A DNA stretch of 64,000 bases from an uncultured Idiomarina sp. (GCA_946885915.1 CAMPHF010000005.1:124001-188000), one strand, 5' to 3'; positions 1-10,751 are shown, counted from the first letter of the stretch. Program-made: numbers and translations. Notes: generated by a model from the letters alone, not told the origin.

Positions 1-359
1 ACGAAGTTGTCGATGGGCTTAACATCAACGGTCGCTTGGCCTTAGGTGAAAACATTGGTGACTTGGCTGGCTTAACCATTGCCTATGAAGCTTACCAGAT
101 GTCATTGAATGGCGAAGAAGCGCCAGTCATGGACGGCTTTACCGGTGAGCAGCGCGTTATTTTAGGCTGGGCTCAGGTATGGAAATTCAAGGCACGTGAA
201 GAAGCACTTCGCCAGCAAGTCATGCGTGGTCCGCATTCACCAGCCATGTTCCGCGTGAACGGCACCGTGGTGAACGTCCCTGGCTTCTACGAAGCGTTCG
301 ACGTGAAACCTGGTGATGAAATGTATGTGGCTCCAGAAGAGCGCGTTACTATTTGGTAA
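1..359 (+). CDS. M13-family zinc metallopeptidase (PepO/neprilysin-like), C-terminal part
   Basis: This is the last ~118 residues of a peptidase that begins before the window; reading frame 3 is open from base 3 to the TAA at 357-359. The segment GENIGDLAG matches the M13 motif that supplies the third zinc ligand (the Glu of GENxxD), and the FRVNG...PGFYEAF stretch and the terminal V-x-I-W tail are typical of this family's C-terminus. M13 enzymes are usually exported oligopeptidases. The HExxH motif lies upstream and cannot be checked here. A strong terminator follows at 406. Confidence 0.9.
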   Translation, partial: EVVDGLNINGRLALGENIGDLAGLTIAYEAYQMSLNGEEAPVMDGFTGEQRVILGWAQVWKFKAREEALRQQVMRGPHSPAMFRVNGTVVNVPGFYEAFDVKPGDEMYVAPEERVTIW

Positions 360-405
360 TTCGTTCCGTCAGAACTTGTGCTTGATAACAGTTCTTGCTA
401 ACAAC

Positions 406-433
406 AGCCCGGCCTTTTGGTCGGGCTTTTTAT
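406..433 (+). terminator. Rho-independent terminator after the M13 peptidase gene
   Basis: A 9-bp stem (AGCCCGGCC at 406-414 with GGTCGGGCT at 419-427, one G-U pair) with a TTTT loop is followed by a T-rich tract. It separates the peptidase gene from the metal-efflux operon. Confidence 0.85.
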
Positions 434-462
434 TTCGGCTTGATCGAGCTACAATAAACCTT

Positions 463-891
463 ATGAAACGTATCGCAATGATATGGGTGACTTGGTTCGC
501 CCTGTTAGTGACCACGCTGAGTATCAGCCCGCTAGCTTCTTTCGCACAAGCAGCGACAGTGGGCGATATGGCTGCGCAGCATGCAATGAGCGCAGCCCAG
601 ACCATGTCAGAATCAGCCCCAATGGCCGATCATAGTTGTTGCGATGCCGAACCTTCAGTAACTGCGGTTGGACTACATCAGTCCACTAGCCAATCCGCCT
701 CAGCTAGCACACCCATGCTAGACTGCGACCAACAATGTGCCGACTGTATGCACGCCTGCCACGCCAGCGTCGCGCTACTCTGGCAACTTAAGGTTGATTG
801 GCAGCTCCCCAGCAGCTACCGCTTAACCACTCAAGTACAATTACCGACAGATGTTTTTTTAAGCGCCATCAAACCTCCTATTATTGCCTAA
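463..891 (+). CDS. Small exported Cys/His-rich protein heading a metal-efflux operon
   Basis: This 142-residue protein has an N-terminal signal peptide (K-R, hydrophobic core, cleavage probably near AQA, residues ~27-30). The mature part is Met/His/Cys-rich: a DHSCCD motif and a later cluster with Cys spaced C-x3-C-x2-C-x3-C plus His (DCDQQC..CMHACH). Such residues suit binding of soft metals such as copper or silver, but I do not recognise the family. The open frame runs back to 313, inside the previous gene; the ATG at 463 is chosen because it gives the signal peptide and lies after the terminator. It sits 91 bp before the CusB-like gene on the same strand, so a role as a periplasmic metal-binding helper is inferred from context and composition only. 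Confidence 0.7.
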   Translation: MKRIAMIWVTWFALLVTTLSISPLASFAQAATVGDMAAQHAMSAAQTMSESAPMADHSCCDAEPSVTAVGLHQSTSQSASASTPMLDCDQQCADCMHACHASVALLWQLKVDWQLPSSYRLTTQVQLPTDVFLSAIKPPIIA

Positions 892-982
892 TTCAATCGA
901 CTGTGGTGAACCGCCTGCGCCCCGGGTAGGTTGTGCTTTCGTTCGTGTGCAGCACGAGCGCATCTTGAATTAGGATTATGGT

Positions 983-2380
983 ATGACTATTTTTAAACCG
1001 TTATCGCGTACCCCGCGTTCGTTTCTTGCTAACCTTGGTTGCGCGCTCCTTGGCTTAAGCTTATTGATGTTAATAACTCCAGCTGCTAATGGGTGGCAAC
1101 AACATGCGAGTCATGAGCATGCTGAGCCCGCGAATACAACCCATGCTGAGCACATGCATAGCAATGAGGCGACCGGAATCGCTGAATTGAATGTCGCGAA
1201 CGCTGAGCCTGAATTGAGTCAGCAACAAACCCCAGCAATGACCCAGTACGTATGCCCGATGCACCCTGAAATAGTGCGAGGAGAGCCAGGCACCTGCCCG
1301 ATTTGTGGGATGGATCTGGTGGCGCGGGAAGCAAGTCAGAGTGAGCGGCCACAAGTAAATGTCAGTGGTGACATTCAACAGGCACTGGGTATTCGGACTG
1401 AGCATGTCATGCCGCGCACGCTGTGGCGCTACATTGATACGCAGGGGCAAGTGGTGTGGAACACCAATGCCCAGCTGCACGTGCATCCGCGAGCGGCGGG
1501 TTGGCTAGAACAGCTGTCAGTGCGCACCGAGGGGGAGCGGGTTGAGGCAGGCGAAGTGCTGTATGAAATTTATAGCCAAGCGATGGTGGTTGCCCAACAA
1601 GATTATTTGCAAACCTTAGGTGCACTCAGCGATATCACCTCGAACGCACGTCGCCAAGCGCTGCGGGAGGATGGTCGAACCCGGCTAAGACTATTGGGCT
1701 TTGCGCCAAAGCTCATTGAAGAGTTAGAGCAAACCCAGCGGGTTCGCTATGAAGTACCCATTTATGCGCCGCAAAGTGGCGTCGTCACGAGTCTGAATGT
1801 ATCGCAGGGCATGTTTGTTGAACCCAATTCGGTCATCATGACGATTACCGGCGACGATGGTTTGTGGCTAATTGGCGATGTGCCTCAAGCCCAAGCGGAT
1901 TGGTTTAATCTGAACAGCCCGGTGGAAGTAACGCTCGCTGCAGCTGATCTTAACGAGGTTGAAACCAGCATTGATTATATCTACCCCGAATTAGATGCCA
2001 TGGCGCGCACGCTAAGAGTGCGGGTAAAGCTACCTGAGTTAGCACAGGCGGCGAACGCCAAGCTGTTAGTCGGCCAGCAAGCGCGGTTAGAAATCTTTGG
2101 CGGACCTCAGCGAGAGGTGTTGGCGGTGCCCGTTGCTGCACTCATTCAAGCGCCCCATGAGCAGGTACAGAATCGCGTGATCCTACAGCAGGATGATGGC
2201 ACTTTTGTGCAACAAGCCGTCGAAGTCGGGCTGATTGCCCAAGATTATGCAGAAATCCTGAGTGGCTTAGCGATGCACCAGCAAGTGGTGGTATCCGGTC
2301 AATTCTTGCTCGATGCTGAGGCTAGTTTGAATGCTATCCCGCCAGCACAGGAGGCGCAAAATGCTCACGCGCATCATTGA
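983..2380 (+). CDS. cusB: CusB-like periplasmic adaptor of a heavy-metal RND efflux pump
   Basis: This 465-residue membrane-fusion protein links an inner-membrane RND pump to an outer-membrane channel. After an N-terminal hydrophobic segment (~residues 15-35) there is a His-rich linker (residues 41-58) and a heavy-metal-binding domain with YVCPMHP (89-95) and CPICGM (105-110), the signature found in CusB-type adaptors. The barrel-sandwich hybrid, alpha-hairpin and beta-barrel regions follow (~residues 125-440), and the protein ends in a His-rich tail. The ATG at 983 is preceded by AGGA. It overlaps cusA by 20 bp, which implies translational coupling. Metal specificity (Cu+/Ag+ against Co/Zn/Cd) is inferred from the partner pump. 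No outer-membrane CusC gene is adjacent. Confidence 0.9.
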   Translation: MTIFKPLSRTPRSFLANLGCALLGLSLLMLITPAANGWQQHASHEHAEPANTTHAEHMHSNEATGIAELNVANAEPELSQQQTPAMTQYVCPMHPEIVRGEPGTCPICGMDLVAREASQSERPQVNVSGDIQQALGIRTEHVMPRTLWRYIDTQGQVVWNTNAQLHVHPRAAGWLEQLSVRTEGERVEAGEVLYEIYSQAMVVAQQDYLQTLGALSDITSNARRQALREDGRTRLRLLGFAPKLIEELEQTQRVRYEVPIYAPQSGVVTSLNVSQGMFVEPNSVIMTITGDDGLWLIGDVPQAQADWFNLNSPVEVTLAAADLNEVETSIDYIYPELDAMARTLRVRVKLPELAQAANAKLLVGQQARLEIFGGPQREVLAVPVAALIQAPHEQVQNRVILQQDDGTFVQQAVEVGLIAQDYAEILSGLAMHQQVVVSGQFLLDAEASLNAIPPAQEAQNAHAHH

Positions 2381-5300
2381 TAGCTCCATTAACAATCGAG
2401 TGCTGGTGATCCTCGCGACGCTGATACTGGGGTGGTTTGGCTATCAAGCCATGCGCACCACACCGTTAGACGCGCTGCCAGATTTATCTGACGTGCAAGT
2501 GATTGTCAAAACGCCCTACCCGGGTCAAGCACCTGAGATTGTTGAGCAGCAAATTACCTGGCCATTGGCTAATTTGCTGCTGGCCGTGCCAGCCGCTGAA
2601 GAGGTGCGGGGCTATTCATTTTATGGCGATTCCTATGTTTACATTATTTTCGCCGATGATACCGATATGTATTGGGCACGTTCACGCGTGCTCGAGTATT
2701 TGAATCAGGCTCAGGACCAACTGCCAGCAGGTATTACGCCCAGTTTAGGTCCAGACGCCAGTGGGGTGGGTTGGATTTATCAATATGCGCTCACCGACCG
2801 CAGTGGTGAGCACGATTTAAGTGAACTAACCAGCTTACAAAACTGGTATTTGAAGCAATCATTACAGAGCGTTGACGGGGTTGCTGAAGTGGCCACCGTT
2901 GGCGGCATGGTGCAAACCTACCAAGTTGTGGTTGATCCGCAGAAACTGCGCCAATTTGGACTGACCTTAGCCCAAGTACAAAGCACTATAGTGGCGGCGA
3001 ATCGAGAAGTCGGTGGTGGTGTTGTGGAAATGGCTGAAGCTGAATTCATGGTGCGGGGGCCAGGCTATTTACAGTCGCTAGCCGATTTACAGCGGTTACC
3101 CATGCCGCTCACCAGCGCCAGCGCGACGCCGGTGACTCTGGCGGATATCGCAACGGTGCGTAAAGGGCCACAAACTCGGCGGGCGGTGGCGGAACTAAAC
3201 GGCGAAGGCGAAGTGGTTGGCGGCATTATTGTGATGCGCCATGGTGATAATGCATTGGCGACGATTGCGGCGGTAAAAGCTAAACTTGCCGAGCTTGAAC
3301 GAGGGCTACCGGAAGGTGTCGAGGTGGTAACCACTTACGATCGGTCTCAATTAATCAACAATGCGGTGGATAATTTAAGCCATAAGTTGCTCGAAGAAAT
3401 GGCTTTTGTAGCACTTGTGACAGTGTTGTTTCTACTGCATTTGCGCTCGGCATTTGTGGCCTTGATCACCATTCCGCTGGCGGTCCTCATGAGCTTTATT
3501 GCCATGCGGTGGTTAGGGATTAACGCCAATATCATGAGCTTAGGTGGGATTGCTATTGCCATTGGTGCGTTGGTCGACGCGGCAATCGTGATGGTCGAAA
3601 ACCTGCACAAACACCTCGAACGTTATACCCAGCAACACGGGCAAGCGCCGCAAGGGAAGGCGCATTGGCAGGTGGTTGCCGGGGCGAGCAAAGAAGTGGG
3701 TCCCGCATTATTTTTCTCGCTGCTGATTATTACCTTAAGTTTCCTGCCGGTGTTCGCCCTGGAAGCTCAAGAAGGGCGATTATTTGCGCCGCTCGCCTAC
3801 ACCAAAACCTTTGCGATGGCCGCGGCGGCATTACTCGCCGTTACCTTAGTGCCGGTGCTGATGGGCTGGTTAGTGCGCGGAAAAATCCGTAGTGAACAGC
3901 GAAATCCGCTCGCGCGGGCGCTGATTTGGCTGTATGCACCCTTACTACGGGGCGCGTTGAATTGGCCCAAACTTACGGTAATGCTTGCCGTGGTGGTGGC
4001 AGCAAGTGCTTACTATCCGTGGTCAAAGCTTGGCCATGAGTTTATGCCCACCATGCAAGAGGGCGATTTAATGTACATGCCTACCACCTTGCCGGGTGTC
4101 AGTGTGCAAACCGTCAGTCGTTTGGTGCAGCAAACCGACCGGTTGATCTTAACCGTACCGGAAGTGGCGCAAGTATTTGGTAAAGCAGGTCGCGCCGATA
4201 CCGCCACTGATCCTGCGCCGTTAAGTATGTTAGAAACCACCATTCAATTAAAACCACAATCCCAATGGCGGCCGGGTATCACCATTGAGGACATTATTGC
4301 CGAGCTCGATGCGACCGTACAAATTCCGGGGGTGCGCAACGCCTGGGTACAGCCGATTAAGACTCGAATTGATATGTTATCGACGGGTATGAAAACGCCG
4401 CTTGGGATAAAAGTAGCGGGTGCTGATGTGAATCAGTTACAACAATTGGCAACTGCTATTGAAACGCGCTTGGCGCCATTGCCTGAGTCGGGCTCAGTAT
4501 TTGCTGAACGCACGGCGGCGGGGCGCTATCTAAACATCACCCCAAATTTAGCCGCAGCAGCGCAGTTCGGATTGAGTCAAGCCGACATTCAACGGCATAT
4601 TGAATTCGCGATTGGGGGCGGCAACATCGCTCAGACGATTGAGGGTAATGAACGTTACCCGATCAATCTGCGCTATCCGCGTGCTTATCGTGATCATCTG
4701 GCGACCATTCGCCAGTTACCCATTGCTACCCCAACCGGGGCCTGGGTGACGCTGGAACAAGTCGCCACGGTGGAGTTGGCGGCAGGACCGGACATGATCC
4801 GCAGTGAAAATGCGCAGCCCAATGCCTGGATTTTTATTGAGCCCGCGGCGGGTGTGGCGATTGATGCATACATTGAGGCGGCGGAAACGGCGTTACAAGA
4901 TTTGCCGTTGCCCGCTCGTTATAGCTATAGCTGGGCCGGCCAATATGAGTATATGCAACGCGTGGAGGCAAAGTTGCAGCAAGTGGTACCACTCACCATT
5001 GCGGTAATTTTAGTGCTGCTGTACCTGACCTTTCGGTCGTTTAAACAAGGCCTGCTGGTGTTGGCGACGCTGCCGTTGGCGGTGAGTGGTTCTATTTGGC
5101 TAGTTTGGTGGCTCGGCTTCAATGTGTCGGTGGCCGTGCTCATCGGTATGATTGCGCTTGCCGGGGTGGCGGCTGAGTTTGGGGTGGTGATGCTGCTATA
5201 CCTGAACAATGCATGGCGTGATAGTCAGGATAAATCCGCGGCTGGATTGCACGCGGCCATTATTGAAGGCGCGGTACAGCGGGTTAGGCCCAAAGCGATG

Positions 5301-5480
5301 ACGGTCATTACGGTTATCGCCGGACTGTTACCCATTATGTTAACCGAGGGTACCGGCAGTGAAGTGATGCAACGTATTGCGGCGCCGATGATCGGCGGTA
5401 TGATCATCGCGCCGCTGTTATCACTATTTGTGATTCCGGCGGTGTATTGGTGGTACGGCCGCCGGCGCTTGGTGCAGTAA
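2361..5480 (+). CDS. cusA: CusA-like heavy-metal efflux RND permease
   Basis: This 1039-residue inner-membrane proton antiporter belongs to the HME-RND group. The start at ATG 2361 has an AGGAGG ribosome-binding site 7 bp upstream. With this start, methionines fall at residues 573 (LMYMPTT), 623 (LSMLETT) and 672 (RIDMLSTG), the same numbers as the copper/silver-binding triad of E. coli CusA, which supports both the start and Cu(I)/Ag(I) specificity. The TM4 region has the charged residues expected for proton relay ([12 protein letters not shown]), and twelve TM segments fall in the usual two blocks around two large periplasmic loops. The gene is the last of the small-protein/cusB/cusA operon. 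Its stop lies 7 bp from the stop of the convergent RND gene. Confidence 0.95.
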   Translation: MLTRIIDSSINNRVLVILATLILGWFGYQAMRTTPLDALPDLSDVQVIVKTPYPGQAPEIVEQQITWPLANLLLAVPAAEEVRGYSFYGDSYVYIIFADDTDMYWARSRVLEYLNQAQDQLPAGITPSLGPDASGVGWIYQYALTDRSGEHDLSELTSLQNWYLKQSLQSVDGVAEVATVGGMVQTYQVVVDPQKLRQFGLTLAQVQSTIVAANREVGGGVVEMAEAEFMVRGPGYLQSLADLQRLPMPLTSASATPVTLADIATVRKGPQTRRAVAELNGEGEVVGGIIVMRHGDNALATIAAVKAKLAELERGLPEGVEVVTTYDRSQLINNAVDNLSHKLLEEMAFVALVTVLFLLHLRSAFVALITIPLAVLMSFIAMRWLGINANIMSLGGIAIAIGALVDAAIVMVENLHKHLERYTQQHGQAPQGKAHWQVVAGASKEVGPALFFSLLIITLSFLPVFALEAQEGRLFAPLAYTKTFAMAAAALLAVTLVPVLMGWLVRGKIRSEQRNPLARALIWLYAPLLRGALNWPKLTVMLAVVVAASAYYPWSKLGHEFMPTMQEGDLMYMPTTLPGVSVQTVSRLVQQTDRLILTVPEVAQVFGKAGRADTATDPAPLSMLETTIQLKPQSQWRPGITIEDIIAELDATVQIPGVRNAWVQPIKTRIDMLSTGMKTPLGIKVAGADVNQLQQLATAIETRLAPLPESGSVFAERTAAGRYLNITPNLAAAAQFGLSQADIQRHIEFAIGGGNIAQTIEGNERYPINLRYPRAYRDHLATIRQLPIATPTGAWVTLEQVATVELAAGPDMIRSENAQPNAWIFIEPAAGVAIDAYIEAAETALQDLPLPARYSYSWAGQYEYMQRVEAKLQQVVPLTIAVILVLLYLTFRSFKQGLLVLATLPLAVSGSIWLVWWLGFNVSVAVLIGMIALAGVAAEFGVVMLLYLNNAWRDSQDKSAAGLHAAIIEGAVQRVRPKAMTVITVIAGLLPIMLTEGTGSEVMQRIAAPMIGGMIIAPLLSLFVIPAVYWWYGRRRLVQ

Positions 5481-5487
5481 TGATTGG

Positions 5488-8400
5488 CTAAGGTTTGCGG
5501 GTGCCATGCGCCATCGGCACGCGCATCACCAAGGCATACATCACCGGCACCACCACTAAGGTGAGCACGGTGGCAAACCCTAAGCCAAACATAATCACCA
5601 CTGCCATACTGGCAAAGAAGTCATCGAGCAATAGCGGCGCCATGCCTAAAATGGTAGTGGCCGCCGCCATACTCACTGGCCGCACCCGACTCACCGACGC
5701 ATCCAGTAGGGCTTGATAGGCAGCTTTGCCGGCTTCCAGCTCTACCCGCACTTGTTCGAGCAGTACGATGCCGTTTTTAATCAGCATGCCCGACAAACTC
5801 AAGAAGCCGAGCAGCGCCATAAACCCAAAGGGCTGATTGGTGAGCACTAGGCCCAAGGTCACGCCAATAATACTGAGCGGCACCGTGGTCCACAGCACGC
5901 TGGCCTGGCGAATCGAACTAAACAGCAACACGCTAATAATGAACATCACCAAGAACCCGAGGGGGAGCGCCCCAAAAATCGCGGTTTTGGCTTTGGTTGA
6001 CGCTTCATATTCGCCGCCCCAGCTTAATTGGTAGCCAGTGGGGAGTGGTAGCGCTTCAATGGCGGGACGCACTCTGGCAAACACTTGCGCGGCCGTTTCA
6101 CTGCCCAAAATATCATGATCAGCCATTACCGTAAGCGTGCGCTTGCGATCACGCCGCATGATCAGCTCATCTTCCCAAGCCACCTCAATATCGCTCACCA
6201 CTTGGCCCAGCGGAATGAATTGCTGCAATGCACTGCTATATATTTGTAGCTCTTGCCAATCGTCTAGGTCGGCGCGTTCTGCCGCCGGCGGTCGCACGAC
6301 AATGGGTAATAGCTCGGTGCCATCGCGGTAGATGCCGACGGTTTGGCCATCAAAATTGCGCTTCAACAGATCATTGACATCGGCTTTGGTAATACCTAGC
6401 CGGCGCGCATTGCTCTCGTTGAACTGGGGCTGCAGCAGTTTGGTACGCTGGCGCCAGTCATCATGGATATTGACGGCACCACCATCGGCACGCAGCAGGG
6501 CCTGTGCTTGGGCCGAGAGCTCACGTAACACTTGCGGGTCGCTGCCGGTAAAGCGCGCTTCTATTTTGGCCGGTTGAGCCGGGCCAAGTTCAATCAGCGA
6601 TAGTTTTACGTCAACATCAGGGTGCTCGGCTTGAATATGTTGGCGAATAGCTGGCATCAGTTGGCGCATTGTTTGTTGATCTGCGGCCCGCACAATGAAT
6701 TGCGCATAACTATCGTAGCGCTTTTCCACCATGTAGGTGAGGGTGAACCGCGGGCCACCCTGACCAATAGTGGTGGCGACAAAGTCTACCCCGGGTTGCG
6801 CCTGTAACCAGCTTTCCAAACGCTTGGTATCCTGCGCGGTATGGCGAATATCAGTACCTTGCGGATACCACACATCAACATAAACAATAGGCGTGGTGGA
6901 GGGCGGGAAAAACGCTTGGCGGACGAAACCAAAGCCAGCAATCGCCAATACCAGCAGCCCTAATAACGCCAGCATGGTGGTTTTGCGCCAGGCTAAAAAG
7001 ATTTTTAGCCACTTACGGTACCAACGAAACAACGGGCTGTCGTAAACATCGCCGCCAACATCTTCGGTGGTTGTGATGCCACGTGCGTATAAGTAATTGC
7101 CAAGGAATGGCACCAGGGTAAGGGCGGTAAACCAACTTAGGAGCAAGGAAATCAATAACACCCAAAATAAGCTCCCAGCAAACTCACCGCTGGCGTCTTT
7201 GGACAAGCCAATGGGCGCAAACGCAATGATGGCGATAATGGTAGCACCGAGTAACGGCCACTTGTTTTGTTTCACCACTGTGGATGCGGCTTGTAGGCGC
7301 GTTTGGCCGCGTTGGACGCCAACTAACATCCCCTCAGCGACCACAATGGCATTATCAACCAGCATGCCGAGCGCAATAATAAGCGCCCCTAACGACACCC
7401 GTTGCAGCTGAATATCCATCAGATACATAAAGATAAAGCTGCCCATCACGGTGATAAGCAACACCACGCCAATCAGCACGCCGCTGCGTAACCCCATCGT
7501 AAACAACAGGGCAATCACCACAATGACGACGGCTTCTGCTAGATTGACAATAAAACCACTGACGGATTTAGCGACTTCGGCTGGTTGGTCATAAATGGCA
7601 TTGACTAACATGCCGACCGGGCGCGCGTACTCTAACTCTTGCATTCTAGTTTGTAAGCGCTCACCCACCTCAACCACGTTCACATCGGGCGCAAAAGATA
7701 CTCCCAGCCACAACGCGGGGGCGCCATCAAAGCGCACAATATGGTTAGGTTCTTCGGCATAATCACGGTAGACGGTAGCCACATCCCGCAAGCGGATGCG
7801 CTCGTCGGCACCCGGGTTGGAAATCAGTAAATCGGCGAGTTGCTCAACTGAATTAAATTCACCGCTGGTAGCAATACGTAAGCGCTCACTACCGAGCATC
7901 ACCGCGCCCGCATCGGAGACTAAATTTTGGGTTTGCAACAATTGGCCAATACGTTCCGGCGGAATCCCAAAATTAGCGAGCTTTGCCCGCGATACTTCAA
8001 CCATGACTTGTTCTTGTTGGGTGCCGGCCATGGTGACTTTGCCAACCCCTTCCACCAGCACCAGCTCACGCCGCAACAGTTCGGTGTAGTCACGAATATC
8101 CTGATAACTATAACCCTCACCGGTAATGCTCAGCAGAACCCCATACACATCCGCAAAATCATCACGAACCACAGGTTCGCCGGTGCCGGGCGGCAATCGC
8201 CCTTTCCGATCGTTCACTTTGCGGCGTAGTTCATCCCAAATTTGGGCTAAATCATCACTGCGGTAAACGCTGCGCATTTCCACTGTAATTTGCGACAAGC
8301 CCGGCTGCGAAATGGAGGTAATATGATCAACATAGGGGAGTTCTTGAATGGCGTTCTCAAGCGGGTAAGTGACTTCCTCTTCCACCTGCTGTGCCGACGC

Positions 8401-8559
8401 GCCCGGATAACTGGTGATCACCATTGCCTTTTTTAAGGTGAACTCTGGGTCTTCTAGCCGCCCAAGCTCGAACAGGGCGACGCTGCCACCGATCAATAAA
8501 ATTAGCAATAATAACCAGCTGGTGGTAGCGCGCTTAATACTAAACTGTGCAATATCCAT
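5488..8559 (-). CDS. AcrB/MexB-superfamily RND efflux permease
   Basis: This 1023-residue inner-membrane RND pump has the expected two-fold TM/periplasmic-loop architecture, an N-terminal TM1 after AQFSIKR, and the TM4 proton-relay motif GMLVDNAIVVAEG. It lacks the methionine triad of CusA and so looks like an organic-compound (hydrophobe/drug) exporter rather than a metal pump; its substrate cannot be read from sequence. The start codon directly abuts the stop codon of the adaptor gene (8560), so the two are co-transcribed and probably translationally coupled. No outer-membrane factor gene is nearby, so the pump presumably uses a shared TolC-like channel encoded elsewhere. Confidence 0.92.
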   Translation of the reverse strand: MDIAQFSIKRATTSWLLLLILLIGGSVALFELGRLEDPEFTLKKAMVITSYPGASAQQVEEEVTYPLENAIQELPYVDHITSISQPGLSQITVEMRSVYRSDDLAQIWDELRRKVNDRKGRLPPGTGEPVVRDDFADVYGVLLSITGEGYSYQDIRDYTELLRRELVLVEGVGKVTMAGTQQEQVMVEVSRAKLANFGIPPERIGQLLQTQNLVSDAGAVMLGSERLRIATSGEFNSVEQLADLLISNPGADERIRLRDVATVYRDYAEEPNHIVRFDGAPALWLGVSFAPDVNVVEVGERLQTRMQELEYARPVGMLVNAIYDQPAEVAKSVSGFIVNLAEAVVIVVIALLFTMGLRSGVLIGVVLLITVMGSFIFMYLMDIQLQRVSLGALIIALGMLVDNAIVVAEGMLVGVQRGQTRLQAASTVVKQNKWPLLGATIIAIIAFAPIGLSKDASGEFAGSLFWVLLISLLLSWFTALTLVPFLGNYLYARGITTTEDVGGDVYDSPLFRWYRKWLKIFLAWRKTTMLALLGLLVLAIAGFGFVRQAFFPPSTTPIVYVDVWYPQGTDIRHTAQDTKRLESWLQAQPGVDFVATTIGQGGPRFTLTYMVEKRYDSYAQFIVRAADQQTMRQLMPAIRQHIQAEHPDVDVKLSLIELGPAQPAKIEARFTGSDPQVLRELSAQAQALLRADGGAVNIHDDWRQRTKLLQPQFNESNARRLGITKADVNDLLKRNFDGQTVGIYRDGTELLPIVVRPPAAERADLDDWQELQIYSSALQQFIPLGQVVSDIEVAWEDELIMRRDRKRTLTVMADHDILGSETAAQVFARVRPAIEALPLPTGYQLSWGGEYEASTKAKTAIFGALPLGFLVMFIISVLLFSSIRQASVLWTTVPLSIIGVTLGLVLTNQPFGFMALLGFLSLSGMLIKNGIVLLEQVRVELEAGKAAYQALLDASVSRVRPVSMAAATTILGMAPLLLDDFFASMAVVIMFGLGFATVLTLVVVPVMYALVMRVPMAHGTRKP

Positions 8560-9663
8560 TTAGATGCCCCGCTCACGAACCCAGACGCGAACTTGCTGTC
8601 CTTCGGTTAATTGGTGAACACCGGCTACCACCACTTGTTCGCCCGCACTCAGCCCGCTGGTAATTTCAATTCCGGCGTTGGTGACAGCGCCCACTTGTAC
8701 TGCGCGCGCGACCACTTCGCCAAGCTCCGGATTAGTGCTGGTTGGCGTAAAAATCCACACCCAGCGTTCGCCATCGGCTTGGGGCGGTGAAAATACCGCA
8801 CTGGCGGGTACCACTAGCGCAGTGCTGGCGCCACTCATGATCTCGTTGGAATCGACAATCACGGTGGCTGACATCCCGGGCAGGGCATTAATATCGAGCG
8901 GTTTGGGCATACTGAACACTACTTTGTAAGTGTTCGTTGCGGGGTCAGCCACGGTATCCCACTCTTTCAGTTTTGCCTGATAAGCATTGCCCGGTGAGGC
9001 GTCAAACACGACATCCACGCTCACATCAGTACGCCGCTGGACGCGAGCAAAAATGTTCTCTGGCACCCGAATGCTAATGTCGATAGCGTCACTTAATTGC
9101 AAGGTAGCAATGGTCCGCAGCGGTTGCACATTTTCGTAGTTTTCCACGAATAGTTGCGCCACAGTTCCGGCAAACGGCGCTTTTAATTCGGTGTAACTTA
9201 AATTGGCGCGCGCGGTTTGTAAGTTAGCGCGGGCCACTTCCATATTGGAGCGAATTTCGTCGAATTGTGCTTGGGACATTAACCCTGACTCAATCAATTT
9301 CGCGCCGCGTGAGTATTGTGCTTGAGCCAGTTCGAAGCGCGCTTGGGCTTGGTCTACCACCAGTTGATAGTCGGTTTTATCAAGTGCCGCTAGCAGCGCA
9401 CCCTGCGCGACTTCCTGGCCTGGTTTCACCGGCAAACTGACGATTTCACCACCGACTCGAAATGCTAGTTGTGCTGCTTCGGCCGCCTCGACCACCGCCG
9501 GGAATTGGCGCAGCCGTTCACTGCCCGGAGTTGCCACTTGATGAAGTTTGACCGGTTGCACCACCGGCGCAGCTGGACTGGTTGGAGTGCGTGGTTCGCA
9601 ACCCGCCAACGCCAAAGCGAGTAAAGGAAGGATGAGTAACTGACGATCAATACGAGCAAGCAT
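8560..9663 (-). CDS. RND efflux periplasmic adaptor lipoprotein
   Basis: This 367-residue membrane-fusion protein starts with a lipoprotein signal peptide and lipobox (LALAGC, Cys about residue 22), so it should be anchored by lipid to the inner membrane. It contains the barrel-sandwich halves (RVGGEIVSLPVKPGQEV and ELKAPFAGTVAQL) around a short coiled-coil hairpin rich in Ala/Gln, then beta-barrel and membrane-proximal domains. The open frame extends to 9738, but the ATG at 9663 is preferred: it has AAAGGA upstream and gives a clean lipoprotein signal. It is the first gene of the operon with the permease at 5488-8559 and is divergent from a LysR regulator, its likely controller. Confidence 0.9.
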   Translation of the reverse strand: MLARIDRQLLILPLLALALAGCEPRTPTSPAAPVVQPVKLHQVATPGSERLRQFPAVVEAAEAAQLAFRVGGEIVSLPVKPGQEVAQGALLAALDKTDYQLVVDQAQARFELAQAQYSRGAKLIESGLMSQAQFDEIRSNMEVARANLQTARANLSYTELKAPFAGTVAQLFVENYENVQPLRTIATLQLSDAIDISIRVPENIFARVQRRTDVSVDVVFDASPGNAYQAKLKEWDTVADPATNTYKVVFSMPKPLDINALPGMSATVIVDSNEIMSGASTALVVPASAVFSPPQADGERWVWIFTPTSTNPELGEVVARAVQVGAVTNAGIEITSGLSAGEQVVVAGVHQLTEGQQVRVWVRERGI

Positions 9664-9839
9664 GGCGCAATATCCTTTACAAAATGAGAGTTCTGAGAAT
9701 GTAAGTACCCAGTGAACAACGACAGTGTACGGCCTCAAAAGCTAAAGTTATATTGATTAAATATTAAATTCTTATAAAGTAATTCTTAATTTGTTTGGTG
9801 TCCTACTTTTATCTTTCACTTGGCACAGAGAAACTCACG
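9664..9839. promoter_or_regulatory. Divergent control region between the RND operon and the LysR regulator
   Basis: This 176-bp AT-rich region separates the divergent start codons. It holds a direct repeat AATTCTTA at 9767-9774 and 9781-9788 (14-bp period) within a run of TA-rich sequence that would suit promoters in both directions. LysR regulators commonly bind such divergent regions. I cannot assign exact -35/-10 boxes. Confidence 0.4.
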
Positions 9840-10751
9840 ATGACCTTATGGCAATTGCAGATGCTTGCAGCGGTAGCTGAGACCGGTAGCTTGCAAGCGG
9901 CTGCGGAGCGCCTACACCGGACTCAAGCAGCGCTCAGCATGGCACTGAAAAAGCTCGAGCAACAAGCGGGTTTCGCATTATTTGCTGAAGATACGTATCG
10001 CTTACAGCTTAGTCCAAGTGGTGAACAATTTCTGCGCCAAGCCCATGAAGTGATTCGACAGCAAGCGCGATTGGAGTCACTCACCACGCAATTACAGCGG
10101 GGAGCGGAACCGCAGTTGCGTATTGCTTATGATCATACCTGCGATCCCTCAGTGTTAGTGGCCGCGCTACAACAGCTGCAACAAGAGTATCCAGCCACTG
10201 AATTATTGCTCACTGGGGAGTCGCAACTGCGCACTTTACGGCGTTTGCGCGATGGTGAAGTCGATATCGGTTTGTGTCCGTGGCTGCCGGTATTTCGCCA
10301 ATATGGCGACTTTGAAACTCAACGGCTTGGCCCGTTTCAATTGGCGGTGGTGATGAGTACGCAATTAGCAGCGCAATTAGGTGGGGTGCCAACCACTCGT
10401 GAAGCCTTGTTGAATGTGCCGATGCTGATCCCGCAGAACCTCGAAACCGGCATCAATTTAGATGCTATTTTGCGGTTACCGGGCCAACAACGAATTCGGG
10501 TGAACGACTCTCACACCCAGCGTGAGTTACTTTTGGCTGGGTTAGGTTGGGGTGTGATTCCGCAGCACTTGGTTGCGAATTACTTAGCCCCTGAACGCGG
10601 CCAGCAACCTGCGTTACTGCCACTCGCGATTCCTGGTTTTTTAAATCAGGCGCAACTAGAGGTACATTTGGTGAAGGCTGCAGACCGTATTGCGGGGCCT
10701 GCAGCCAGCTTGTTTTGGCAGACGGTGCTTACCCAAACTAGAACAAATTAA
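9840..10751 (+). CDS. LysR-family transcriptional regulator
   Basis: This 303-residue protein has an N-terminal winged helix-turn-helix (residues ~1-60; LQAAAERLHRTQAALSMALKKLE is the recognition region, which ends in the usual LysR linker start) and a C-terminal periplasmic-binding-protein-like effector domain (~residues 85-300). The ATG at 9840 gives the standard LysR N-terminus; the frame is open upstream to 9795 but those residues are not family-like. It is divergent from the adaptor/RND operon, so it probably regulates that pump. The effector is unknown. Confidence 0.92.
   Translation: MTLWQLQMLAAVAETGSLQAAAERLHRTQAALSMALKKLEQQAGFALFAEDTYRLQLSPSGEQFLRQAHEVIRQQARLESLTTQLQRGAEPQLRIAYDHTCDPSVLVAALQQLQQEYPATELLLTGESQLRTLRRLRDGEVDIGLCPWLPVFRQYGDFETQRLGPFQLAVVMSTQLAAQLGGVPTTREALLNVPMLIPQNLETGINLDAILRLPGQQRIRVNDSHTQRELLLAGLGWGVIPQHLVANYLAPERGQQPALLPLAIPGFLNQAQLEVHLVKAADRIAGPAASLFWQTVLTQTRTN

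Noticed and set aside
313..462. Longer N-terminus of the small Cys/His-rich protein
   Set aside because: The extra codons lie over the M13 peptidase end and the terminator; the ATG at 463 gives a proper signal peptide.
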